Shown here piece by piece: positions 1 to 10,280 of a stretch of DNA of 64,000 bases. The notes under the pieces are model-generated. The model saw only the letters and a list, made by a program, of their open reading frames with translations. It was not told the DNA's origin and did not search any database. Made by a program: the position numbers and the translations under genes. Source of the DNA: Tetraselmis striata. Taxonomy: Eukaryota > Chlorophyta > Chlorodendrophyceae > Chlorodendrales > Chlorodendraceae. The first letter of the stretch is position 1. Each line of letters begins with the position of its first letter. The stretch is taken from positions 186,001-250,000 of the forward strand of contig VCJN01002785.1 in assembly GCA_006384855.1 (NCBI GenBank). The letters run 5' to 3'.

Positions 1-720
1 TCTCAAGGGTCAATTCGCCGGCTCCCGAGCGGTCCCGGTCAAGCACCGCCCCCGCATCAATTGCCACAGATGCCCACAGATTCTTCAAAGCGGTATGCAT
101 GGGGTGCTTGTAGTTCGCTACGGGGCATAAGGGTAGATGATCCACGATGAAATCCGTAGCGCTCCGGTTCGAGCCATCCGTAGAGCGAAGCCATAAGGGA
201 TCAATACCACACGTTGGTCCAGGGCAAGTGACAAGCGCGGAACCTCCGCGCGGGCAAAGGCCCAGTACCCGCGCAGCGGCAGCATCAGACTTGGCCATCT
301 GCACACCGGCAGAGAGAATGCCGCCCAGGGTACCATGCACGCAAGCCGATGTTGTCTGCATGTGCCATGTATTAATACCACTGGTAGTAATCCTTTAAGG
401 GAAAGTAAAGCTCGCCCCGGGACATGGACCGGAGCCGCCCCAGCACTTGCACCAATTGCATTCGTAGGTCTAGCATAGCCCTTAGACCATTATTGCCTCA
501 TTCAAACCCCGAAGGCGAATGCATCGTCAACCGGGTAAACCCAGAACACGCCACCACGATATTGCCGAAATACATGGACCATGAATCGATTCCGGGACCT
601 CGCACATATACGAGACGACTTAACCGAGCGGACAGGGAATGTCCTTTGTAGTGGTATAGCTAATATAGTTACATGCGCTAGCTGCAAAAGGCGATCAGGA
701 AACCACCCGAATAGGCAATA
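1..720. other. Region left of the DIRS element
   Basis: I see no credible gene. Positions ~400-650 resemble ~19,960-20,205 in the same orientation, with shared blocks such as gccgccccagcacttg and aaccgagcggacag. This is therefore a dispersed repeat rather than unique sequence. The short ORFs here are not conserved between the two copies. Confidence 0.6.
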
Positions 721-922
721 GAAAACTGTAGGGTTTCCTTGGGAGGAACGACCTAGGAAACCCTGGTTTTCGCAGCGCCGTCAGGGTTGAGTAACGACCC
801 TGCCGGCCCGGGACGCTAGGACCGGCCGGCGCCGGTCCGGCGGCGCCCTTTATCCGAGTATACAGGCCGGCCGCGGACCGGGGGCACCTTCAGGTGTTGG
901 AAGGCACCCGACTATATTGTCT
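721..922 (+). repeat. DIRS left repeat A1
   Basis: This block starts gaaaactgtagggtttcc and ends cgactatattgtct. It matches A2 at 14286-14487 with only scattered substitutions over an equal length of 202 bp. It contains a strong GC-rich palindromic stretch (ggaccggccggcgccggtcc). Confidence 0.9.
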
Positions 923-1283
923 TCTACGACTGGTACATTTTCGTTTCGTCTTCGACTACAAAAATGCAAATTTCTTCTGCGTTATGTAGTGTGTTTGATC
1001 CCGGCACTCACCATGGCTCGCTCCGCGAGTACGTCTTGGGCGTGGCTCTTTGTCTCGCTCGTGTGTGGTGCTGTCGCCATGCTTTCTCGTCTCTGTTTTA
1101 GCAGTAGACAAGTTTGAACTCGTTTGGAACGAGTTACTGGACTCCCGCAAAGCTCTTCGTGAGCAACTCGTTACGCGCGAAAATCATCTCATTTCCTAGG
1201 TGGCGACACTCTACATGCAGACGGGGCGGCTGAACCTCCCCCTCTCGTCGCCGCTAGCTAGCTAGTCTATAGACAGGTAGTAG

Positions 1284-1960
1284 CTGATACTTCTGCTGCT
1301 CTACTCCGTATCGAACGAGAGGTTTCTGAACTTAGGCAGGCAGTCGCGTCGTCGAGCGGTCCGTCCACTTCGGCTTCAGCTTCGAAACGCGTTGCGGAGG
1401 GGGACGCCGACTACGACGTCTTCCAGATCTTTGACCTTTTGGCACCGGCGGAGGAGCCTCTGCGTGACTTGGTGGAGGACGGCACCGATCTTCCTGCTTC
1501 CTCGCTAGCTTCGTCTGCGGAGCTGTTCAAGACGATTACCGTGGCACTGGCATTGTGTACCACTGTGGCTCTTCCGATTAACAAGCGTGGCAAGAAGCTG
1601 CATGTGGAGCACGAGTACATCGCGGAAGTCGCCAAGGAGTTCGATGCAGTGGACCCTCTCGGCGAGAAGGGCTCAGCGGACAACAAGGAGCTGAAGAAGG
1701 CGATTGAGAAGGTCAAGGCCAAGAAACCTTCCTCTTATTCTTCGCGCGCGAAGCCTACTTCCTCTTCTCGCAAGCCCGAGTCTTTTCGCCGTGGGAGCGA
1801 CAACCGGAGGGAGGGCGGCCGTCGCGAGGAGAAGTCTTCTGCTGGTCGGTCTTCTGCTGCGGACATCCCATGCATGTTATCGTTGCCAGAGGAAGGGACA
1901 CTTCAGTAGGGACTGCCCGAGTGCACGTCGCCGAAGCTGTGGAGTCTGCAATCCTCCTGG
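1284..1960 (+). pseudogene. Gag-like ORF with CCHC zinc knuckle, frameshifted
   Basis: An open frame from ~1284 to 1909 encodes a Lys/Ser/Arg-rich, mostly hydrophilic protein (e.g. EYIAEVAKEFDAVDPLGEKG). About 1875-1930, in another frame, is a textbook zinc knuckle CYRCQRKGHFSRDC (CX2CX4HX4C). It is preceded by the same SSAAD-type sequence, so one small indel near 1870 separates the body from the knuckle. A zinc knuckle is typical of retroelement Gag (family knowledge). The position directly upstream of the RT fits DIRS ORF1. I did not identify a reliable start codon. Confidence 0.65.
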
Positions 1961-2354
1961 CATGGCCAGTGATGGTGTCTCGAGTAGCTGCAGTTAGGCC
2001 TCCGGGCAGCTGTTAACCTTCCTCCGGGAGCTGAGCTCAGGCTCGTGTCATAGCAGCTCCGATCTCCTCAGGGAAAGTCACCTGTTAGGTGGTGTATCTC
2101 CGAGAGATACCTCGTATGTAATATAGATTATGTCCTATGCGACTCTGTGCTGCCCCTGGCAGTTGCCTCTGCAACTTTCCATAAGTTGGCCGGCGATGCA
2201 TTCGTGTAAAGAGCGGCACACCCTGTGTGACGATTCATATCTCCCGTTGTGTCGGAGCGATATTTAATTCAAAAATACTGTTATTTTCAGTTTCAGACGA
2301 TTTCGAGTTCAAACTCACTGTTTGATTCATGCAGCAGTCATCCATGCTGCTTGC

Positions 2355-3935
2355 TGACCACTATGATGTTGTCTGTGGCGTTGGCATTTTGTGACAGTTT
2401 TAACGTCGGCTAATTTTGAGCTTCCTCATGAGCCGGCTCTGTACGTCAATTCTTTTGTGGAATCGGCCGGTGTTATCCGTAAAGGCTGGCAATTTTGGGA
2501 CAGCATCACTGACTCAGTCAGAGACAGTCAGGTCAGAGATTGGGTGGTCAGAGATTGGGTCAGGCATGGCTACCGTATGAACTGGGTTGATGGTCCCGCA
2601 CCACCCAGTCATCTGTCAAATCACCCTTCCGCGCTGCAGCACCCCGATTTTATTGATGGGCAGATCGCTTTGTTATTGCCGCTGGGCCATATCAGAGAGG
2701 AACCTATGCGTCATGTGGTGCTGAACCCTTTGGGTGTGGTTCCCAAACCCCATGGTGGACTCAGGCTGATCTGCGATCAGCGTCATGTCAACAAACACTT
2801 GGTTTACACTCCCTTCAAGATGGAGTCGTTATCAAAGTTGTCAGACCTGGTGAATCCCGGCGACGTGCTGACCAGCATGGATCTTGACTCAGGCAGTTAC
2901 TGGGTGTTCATCTCTGGCTCCGTCAGTAAGGCACATTTGACTACTCAGAAAGTGCTGGCCGATGTTTAGCGCGCTCATGTCAACATCAATTTCAAAAAAT
3001 CCAGTCTAAACCCCAGCCCCGGCATCACCCACCTGGGGTTTGATATGGACACCGTGGCTGGCACCTTCTCTGTGCCTCACAAGCGATGGATGCCCTTCAT
3101 TTAGCTCGACATCCAGTCCCTGCAGCATGGCCACCGCAAGCGCCACAGAGTCAAGTTCTTGGCCAGCTATACTGGGAAATTGATTTCCATGGGGCTAGCG
3201 TTGGGCCCTGTTTCTCGTCTCTTTTCCAGAGGTTTGTATGCCAACATTGCGCAAGCAGAACGGTGGGGTCACCACGTTGCCCTCTCTGAGGAATCCCGTG
3301 AGGAGCTACGGTTCTGGGCCCGAGTGTCTAGGCAACAGTTTACTGGGCGCATCGTTCCTGACCTGGACAACAAACTGTCCGTTTTTCTGGAGTGTGATGC
3401 CTCAAGCATCGGCTGGGGCTGTCTGGCCAGACCGACCGATGGCAGCTCAGACCCCGTCGCGAAAGCTCACGGCTTCTTCCTTCCGTGGGAACGTGTAGAG
3501 TCCTCGACACACCGTGAGACTCGTGGTCTACTCTTCGTCTTGAAGTCCCTGTCACACCCGATCGCAGGCAGACGAGTGCAGGTCCAGGTAGATAATAAGA
3601 GTATGCTACCAGTTTGCCGGCACGGCTCTCGCTCGAGCTTGTCACTGAACTCTGTTGCTCAACAAGTCTACCTCCTGTGTCTCTCCTTGGGAGCGTCACT
3701 CTCTATTGTGTGGGCCTCACGAGATGAGAATCCGGACTCCGACGAGATCTCTAAGATGCTCGACAAAGATGACTGGCAACTGCTGCCCAAAGTTTTCTCG
3801 GCGCCTCAGCTTGAAGTGGAGCATCCACCATATCGACCGGTTCGCATCCGATCTGAACCATCAAGTACCGAGATTCTACTCACGTTTCTGGTGCCCTGGA
3901 TGCGAGGGCGTCGATGCTTTCAGCCACTTCTGAGG
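2355..3935 (+). pseudogene. DIRS reverse transcriptase-RNase H, broken
   Basis: The first half reads to 2969 and contains VPKPHGGLRLICDQRHVNKH and LTSMDLDSGSYWVFI, the DIRS/gypsy-like RT fingers and first palm motif. The frame then hits a stop. The YxDD palm motif is absent, so an internal deletion has removed that part. After ~2970 the thumb region HLGFDMDTVAGTFSVPHKRW is recognisable, again broken by a stop at ~3102. From 3159 an RNase H-like domain follows (FLECDASSIGWG, THRETRGLLFVLKSL, VQVDNKSML, WASRDENPDSDEISK). A further frameshift near 3815 moves the C-terminal HHIDRFASDLNHQVPRFYSR motif into another frame. It is a clear pseudogene. Confidence 0.8.
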
Positions 3936-4100
3936 CGGTAGTGTGAATAGTTGGATTAATGGTCCATTTATCTGCATTGGCAGGGTTATACGCAAGCTGA
4001 AAGCTGACCGCGCGGTTGCTACATACAGTTATAGTATCGTTATGGCCTAGTCAGTCATGGTGGACTTTGGTAGCTCCTGACGGTAGGCACCTGGCTGACT

Positions 4101-4867
4101 GTGTGGTCGATTGGGTCATGCTCGACAGCGGCGAGGAGCTATTCAGTTCTGGCGAGGGCAGTGGTAACAGCCGCCCGAGCCGCTCCAGGAACTGGCGCGT
4201 CCTTGTTCTGCGTATCGACTGCCGGCCTGGCGCGCGGCGCACCCCAGCACACCACCGCTGCCTCCACCCGAAGTGGTGTGACCGTCACGGCTCATGAGCC
4301 AGCCATCACCCGTCGGTGTACCTCCGCCTGGCCGAGTAACCCGGTGGCTTCCTCCGATGTGGCCGGCACATCTTTGTTTAATGCTTTGATCTCATCAGCT
4401 CCACGGCAGTGGGCTGCTGGATCTAATCGTGGCTATGCCTACATATGGAATCGCTTTGTGATGTTCTGCGAGGCTCGGACACCCCCCATGTGCCCAATGC
4501 CAGCAGCCTCGATTGTGGTGGCTATGTTTTTACAAGCTCGGATGGACGCCCGTTCTACCAACAGCTATTCAGTGATCAGGTCTGCGTCTGCGGCTATATC
4601 ACAGATGCACCGGCTGAATATGCATCCCAGTCCTACCTTATCACCGTGCTGCGCCTCTGTCCGGGCGGCAGCCAAGCGCACCCTGGGGCTCGCCGTGAAG
4701 AACGCCGAGGAACCCTTCGCATGGTCTGACATCACGAAGCTGGTCCGCCTTCGCTGCAAGAACGACTCAGGTATTTGGTCCTGGATAGTGGCAGTCGCCG
4801 CAGCAGTTAGTTTTGCCGGCTTCTGCCGCTACAGCGACCTCCGGGTCCTTCGGTGGGAGGACGTCTC
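4101..4867 (+). pseudogene. Tyrosine recombinase, N-terminal part (interrupted)
   Basis: The frame carries an N-terminal core-binding region (WAAGSNRGYAYIWNRFVMFC) and the start of the catalytic domain: AGFCRYSDLRVLRWEDV, with the box-A Arg in the CRYSDL context. At 4868 the frame runs into the TIR of a DNA transposon and ends a few codons later. The missing C-terminal half lies at 13493-14078. Excising the insert plus one CTC copy restores a continuous reading frame. This shows that the two parts were one gene, the YR recombinase that DIRS elements use in place of a DDE integrase. Confidence 0.8.
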
Positions 4868-4889
4868 CACTGTGAGATTCAGATGTGAC
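4868..4889 (+). repeat. Left TIR of the CACTA-like element
   Basis: The exact reverse complement lies at 13468-13489. The flanking CTC is duplicated. Beyond 22 bp the similarity drops sharply. Confidence 0.9.
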
Positions 4890-5187
4890 ATACAGGTGAC
4901 GAAGCACTACTACTAGCGACTATTATTTATCCGTGAAGGCTGCTGCTGGTGGCGGCACGTCCATCCAGTTACGTGCGAGTACATCCGGCGTTATTGCCGG
5001 CGGGCGATAAATCCTTTTTGTCATCATTCTGGTATTCGTACCAGCCCGGTGAAGCGTACATGGCACTGACGTACAAGGTACAAGGTTGTCCGTGTAGTAC
5101 CGGGTAGTACGCGATATATTTATGACGCCGGTACCGGGGATGTAGTACCCGGTACCCGGTACCCGGGCACGAACCCTAGTCGTCCTG

Positions 5188-5960
5188 TGGATAAGTACGA
5201 CTATTAGTACATGGGAGCGCAAATCGCAGCCGTACGTATTTGGTAACACTGGGGAATTTGCAGTACTAGTACTGCTGATCGGGCCTGCCAGCCGTCCGAT
5301 CAAAGGTCATCAGATGGGCGGTTTGGCTGCCATGTTTTGCCAAAGAGTGCTCACGTTACATAAATATTCGCGAGGGGGAGGGCGGGGGCAGGCAGCGGTT
5401 TGCCGAAGAATGATTGAATTACAATATTCGCGACAGCTGCCATCGGGGGATGTGGCCCCGGGGGGGGGGGGGGGGGGGGTGCGGGGGCGGGGGGACCACG
5501 CCCGCCCCGCCCCCCCCCGCCCCCCCTCGCCGCCAGCCGCTCCCGCCTGGGGGGGGGGGGGGGGGGGTAAAGGGGGCGGGGGCTACTGCTTGTTCTTGTT
5601 CTTGCGTGCCCGGGGGACCCTCCGCTTCGACGATCTCGCTGCCTCCGCCTCCGCCTCCGCCTCCGCCTCCGCCTGCGCCTCCGACTCCGCCTCCGACTCC
5701 GCGACCGTCAGTTTCTTACCTCGGCGTTTCTTCACTGGCCTCTTCCGCTTCTTGTCATCCGTCAGTGTCTTCACCACCCCGGGAGGCTGTGCCGTCGACG
5801 ACGCCGCCATGAGCTTCCTTACCTTGGCGTCGGGACGCCCCCTGTGCCCAGACACCCACAACAAGCCACAATCGTTTCGCCTTTAAGCGGCTGAGGATGC
5901 GGCCTCCTCGGCCACCACGAGTTGCGCCGCTGGCACTGTGGAAGCCTTGGCGTTGAGGTG
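5188..5960. repeat. Repeat segment shared with 52,969-53,760
   Basis: The two segments share long near-identical blocks, e.g. tacgactattagtacatgg, the gtccgatcaaaggtcatc block and the (GCCTCC)n stretch. Both have long G and C homopolymers. The 5.2-kb copy has a longer GCCTCC array (5640-5700), so the array length varies between copies. Confidence 0.8.
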
Positions 5961-6050
5961 GGCCTTACGGCGCTCCCGGACGAACCTGCGCGCGGCACAA
6001 GTTAGCCACGAGTGGGTGCGTGCTAATGCGGGGGATGGAGTGTTTTGTTG
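5583..6050 (-). pseudogene. Basic, Ala/Glu-rich protein fragment conserved at 53 kb
   Basis: On the minus strand the frame reads HSWLTCAARRFVRERRKAHL..., then a stop at ~5884, then SGHRGRPDAKVRKLMAASST, PGVVKTLTDDKKRKRPVKKR, an (AE)n run, and a basic tail. The 53-kb copy keeps the whole stretch open, with Trp in place of the stop. Conservation of the frame between two diverged copies suggests real coding, perhaps the C-terminal part of the element's minus-strand protein with a nuclear-localisation-like KKRKRPVKKRRGKK. I do not recognise a family. Confidence 0.45.
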
Positions 6051-6580
6051 CGCGCCCACCTTGTCACGGGTTTCCTCATGTCTTTCTCGTCCTCCTCGAT
6101 GCCGGCGGCGCGGACACGCGAGACAACAAGGCTCGCCGCCCACTTTTGCCCGGGGGGGCGAGGTCGGCCATGGCGCTGTGAGCGGTGAAGGGGGGGGGGG
6201 CGGCCGAGGTGGAGAAACTAACACCCAGTCGACGACCGCCTTCCGCAGCAGTCAACGACACATCGGAGGCGAGGAGCAGCGCGCCACTACTATTTATATG
6301 CACGTATTGTCAAGAGCTAGTCGGTGCGGCATTGTGTCGGTGTAATTTCGCAATGTTTATTGTTGAAGTAGCACGGCGTAATGGATACGGCGAGTGAATC
6401 CGGGATAATGTGTGCGACGAATGTGCGCGCGCAGCGGTGTGCGGCGGTGTGCGGCGGTGTGCGGCGGTGTGCACCGATGTTAATATAGTGTGAATATTAT
6501 ATCGGCCGTAGACGATCAGGTCTGGCAGCACCGCCCGTGCTTGTAAATAAGCGACAATGGGTCTAGTCTCCCGCTAGTCT

Positions 6581-7740
6581 GTGCACCGCAAGTGCACTCC
6601 GCAAGCCTCGCCTCCATCCGCGTCGGAACCGGTAGTAAGTGTTGTTGTGTGCGCACATCGTGACAACATTAAACGGTGGCAATTGCAATTATTAGCGGTG
6701 GATAATGTGAAGGCGTTTTCGAAATCGACAGAGAATGAGGCGGTGCTGGCGGAGTGCATTGGCGGTGCACAGAATAGCGTGTTGCTGGGGTTTTGGCTGC
6801 ATCGGACGCCGTATTCCCACCCATCCGGCACGGAATGTCCGGTTTTCACACATTTGTGTGTTAATAAAGCAGTGTGAATATTACGCGTCTTTTACGCCGG
6901 GTGGATGGGCATCCGGCGTCCGATGCACCCCAATTATTTGCAGCACGCTACTCTACGCACCCCCAACGCACTCCGCAAGCCTCGCCTCCATCCGCGTCGG
7001 AACCGGTAGTAAGTGTTGTTGTGTGCGCACATCGTGACAACATTACACGGCAATTGCAATTAGCGGTGGACAATGTGAAGGCGTTTTCGAAATCGACAGA
7101 GAATGTGGCGGTGCTGGCGGAGTGCATTGGCGGTGCACAGAATAGCGTGTTGCTGGGGTTTTGGCTGCATCGGACGCCGTATTCCCACCCATCCGGCACG
7201 GAATGTCCGGTTTTCACACATTTGTGTGTTAATAAAGTGTGAATATTACGCGTCTTTTACGCCGGGTGGGTGGGCATCCGGCGTCCGATGCACCCCAATT
7301 ATTTGCAGCACGCTACTCTACGCACCCCCAACTCACTCCGCAAGCCCCGCCTCCATCCGCGTCGGAACCGGTAGTAAGTGTTGTTGTGTGCGCACATCGT
7401 GACAACATTACACGGTGGCAATTGCAATTATTAGCGGTGGGTAATGTGAAGGCGTTTTCGAAATCGACAGAGAATGAGGCGGTGCTGGCGGAGTGCATTG
7501 GCGGTGCACAGAATAGCGTGTTGCTGGGGTTTTGGCTGCATCGGACGCCGTATTCCCACCCATCCGGCACGCACGGAATGTCCGGTTTTCACACATTTGC
7601 GTGTGAATATATATAGTGTGAATATTACGTAGGCGTCTTTTACGCTGGGTGGATGGGCATCCGGCGTCCGATGCACCCCGAATCTCACCAACACGCTACT
7701 CTACGCACCCCCAACGCATTCCGCCAGCCCCCCCTCTTTC
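6581..7740. repeat. Tandem array of ~370-bp units (3 full copies plus a partial)
   Basis: The anchor ccgcaagcc(t/c)cgcctccatcc occurs at ~6599, ~6972 and ~7338, with a weaker fourth copy near 7720. Each unit contains gtagtaagtgttgttgtgtg and ggtgctggcggagtgcattgg. Units differ by small 3-4 bp insertions. One to two diverged units also occur at 53.77-54.43 kb. The ~95-120-aa ORFs here simply follow the repeat and occur on both strands, so I do not call them genes. Subterminal repeat arrays are common in CACTA elements, but this one lies ~1.7 kb inside. Confidence 0.8.
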
Positions 7741-7835
7741 CGCGCAGGTCCTACGTTCCATTGTATGTATATACATACATACGTACATGTATTGCTCCGA
7801 AACCAGCCCAAACTTTATGAGTGCACAAGTGTAAA

Positions 7836-7836
7836 T

Positions 7837-7867
<31 letters not shown>

Positions 7868-7975
7868 GTGGCGGCGGGGCATCCACTCACACATACCCCA
7901 GCGATGCATGACAAATATTACATGCCGTGGCGGGTCGGCGGGCCGACCCGGCGGGGGGGGGGGGGGGGGGGGGGC
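7836..7975. repeat. Long G homopolymers
   Basis: There are G runs of about 30 at 7837-7866 and about 22 at 7952-7974, separated by ~85 bp. Lengths of such runs are the least reliable part of any assembly. Confidence 0.7.
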
Positions 7976-8635
7976 GTCTATTCAACTACACGTGCGACAG
8001 TGTCGTTTCGTGGAGCAGTATATGTGCCCGGCCTCATTTATACCGCCCCCTACCTGCGCTGCATGGTCTACCCCTAAGAATTACTTAGCACAAACCGTCA
8101 TTACTTAATAGGAACCTAGCACAGCCAGGCTTATATGCCCGCTTTCCCGATCAACTTCTACGCACTTTCCGTCCCTCAACCGCCGGACATGGGGGTTAAG
8201 CCGCCAGCCTCGGCAGTTGCTTAGCCAGACTTGGCATCCCGTACCGTGTCCATGGCTTCGCAGCTCTGCCGCTGGCACACGCCGAGTCCGGCGCTTGCTG
8301 CCGCGGGGTTGCGCACGCATGCACGCACGGTAATACGCCGCCGACGCCGCCACGCTTACTTCCACCACCTTCGCCAGCCGCAGCTTCGCACGCCTTTCCG
8401 CCGACATACGAAACGCACGAATCCCCCCCCGTCCCCGCGTCATGTATATTATATTCGAGGCGACTATGCGGGGCGCAGCACACGCCGCGGCGTGGGTCGG
8501 CGGAGCGACAGGCGGCGGGAGCCCTAATGGCCGGGCAGTATCCACACCCACACAGGCACCGCCGCTCACCTCCGACGCGGATGAACCGCCTCCCAAAGGA
8601 AACATGCCGGTTGGTGGTAAGCCCAGCAGGCGTGC

Positions 8636-9337
8636 GTGGGGTGCCGGCGCCGGTACTGGTGCGACGGAGCTGTCGCGTCAGGAACCGCACCGCATGTGGA
8701 GCAACACATGGCGGTGCCGGCCCCACCTATGTCTAGGGCCACCTCCTCACAACACCCCGCCACGACGGCGTCGGCCACCGCCGACGGCGCCGTTGCGGGG
8801 GGGGACGCCCTGCCAGGCGACGATGATGCGCCTGGTGCGCCGCGTCAGGAGGCAGAGGAGGCCGTGGTCGAGGCGACTGATCGGGCTGAGGGGGTTGTCG
8901 AGGCGAGCGAGGCTGCGCTCGCGCCACCCGCCCCGCAGCCACCTGCGGGACATGCCGACTTGCTCGTCGCCATGTTGACCGGAGCACTACGAGCAGTGGC
9001 GGGAGGCGGCCACATGCACTATCATGTGCGTGTCCTGGCCGGACGCCCGTCATGCGTGGACTGCGGCCAACGGACGGACTGGGAGTGTTGCTGCGACGGC
9101 ACTCCGGCTTTGTGCGGCCCCGAGTACCCATGCATGGCGACCCATCAGCGGGCAGTCCCCTGCCCGACCACGGCCACGAAGAGGGCGGAGTTCCGCCATG
9201 TCAGGGACGCGTTCCACGACGCGACTCGCGCCGCCGTGTGTGAGGCTTCCGAGAAGGCACGCGCGGCTGGTAGGGTGCGCAGGGTGAGGCGGCGGACGGC
9301 CCAGGAGCTGAAGGAGAGCGAGACATGCCGTCAGTGA
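8636..9337 (+). CDS. Cysteine-rich protein, possible transposon zinc finger
   Basis: The open frame is 233 aa. Its N-terminal half is Ala/Glu-rich and low complexity. Residues ~145-175 hold SCVDCGQRTDWECC..PALC..EYPCMATH, i.e. paired Cys and a final Cys-His in a C-x2-C...C-x-C...C...C-x3-H order. This spacing recalls the cysteine-rich C-terminal finger of piggyBac-type transposases (family knowledge), but no DDD catalytic region precedes it. The C-terminus is Arg-rich (VRRVRRRTAQELKESE). It may be an accessory DNA-binding protein of the CACTA-like element, an exon of one, or a remnant. I did not establish its start or splicing. Confidence 0.4.
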   Translation: MGCRRRYWCDGAVASGTAPHVEQHMAVPAPPMSRATSSQHPATTASATADGAVAGGDALPGDDDAPGAPRQEAEEAVVEATDRAEGVVEASEAALAPPAPQPPAGHADLLVAMLTGALRAVAGGGHMHYHVRVLAGRPSCVDCGQRTDWECCCDGTPALCGPEYPCMATHQRAVPCPTTATKRAEFRHVRDAFHDATRAAVCEASEKARAAGRVRRVRRRTAQELKESETCRQ

Positions 9338-9380
9338 GGTCGGGCGCAATGTCATTGGGTGGGGCACACGGACGTGTAAC

Positions 9381-9695
9381 ACTTGCACTTTGCGCGTACT
9401 GCTGGGTTACATCCAGGCTGCGTCACACTATGCAACCGGAAAGGCTGCGTTGCTACTGCAAACAATGCGACGCCTCACTCTGTAGCAACCGCTGCCGCGC
9501 CTATCCCACAGCCGCTGCCCCGGCCGCCCCCCCCCCCCCCCCGCGCGGGATCCCCGCCATCAGCAGCTTGCACTTGCACTTTGCGCGTACTGCTGGGTTA
9601 CATCCAGGCGGCGTCACACCGGAAAGGCTGCGTTGCCACTGCAAACGATGCTACGCCTCACTCGGTAGCAACCGCTGCCCCGCCCATCCCACTCG
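9381..9695. repeat. 188-bp direct duplication
   Basis: The block cacttgcactttgcgcgtac followed by tgctgggttacatcc and the aaccgctgcc end occurs at 9381 and again at 9569. The first copy has an extra ~8 bp (actatgca) after gcgtcac. A C/G homopolymer separates the copies. Confidence 0.85.
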
Positions 9696-10280
9696 GGATG
9701 CTGAGAGCAGCTAAAGGGCACCGGGGGCGGGGCAAGAGGGAGCAGGGCCAATGATTGTGGAAGAGCGGGGACCCGCTTGCATGCCATCGTATTATATCTT
9801 GCACAATATCTGTTGCTGCACTCATATCTCACATCACTAGCTTAGCTATAGTGATTCCCCCCCCGCACTGCGTACGCACAAGCCTGGGTATACGCATCAA
9901 CTGCCCGCCGGGATGAGAAACTGGTATTGGTAGTGTGTCTGTGGGGTGGAGGGGGGGGGCAAAAGAGCTGCCAATTGCTGCCAAGCTGGTGCGTTACATT
10001 GGGGCAGGCGCTGGGCAGACAATTGGGGCTCGCTTCAGAGCATTGTCTAGTGCCTATGCGGCTGCGCCGCCTCCGCCGCATGCAGACTCTGCGGGCTCAC
10101 CAGCACCGCCACCTCAGTCATGCGGCCCTGCATCCCGCAGCCCGCCGCCGTCAGCCAGATCAGAGGTATCCAGAAGCCAGTGCTGGGGTTGTTGCGGCAT
10201 GACCGCATAGTTTTCAGCGGCTGCCGTCCACAGCTTGTAATGCATCCCTTTCCGCCGATTCCGCTGTATGCGCTGTCTTA

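Noticed and set aside
721..922. Ordinary LTR retrotransposon reading of the 202-bp direct repeats
   Set aside because: There is no TG...CA end and no integrase; a tyrosine recombinase plus the second split repeat (B1/B2) fit DIRS instead.
4868..4916. Continuation STVRFRCDIQVTKHYY of the recombinase
   Set aside because: These codons come from the transposon TIR and beyond, not from the recombinase.
6581..7616. Repeated ~100-aa ORFs such as VVSVVVCAHRDNI
   Set aside because: They track a tandem repeat, occur on both strands and have no domain; indels between units ignore the frame.
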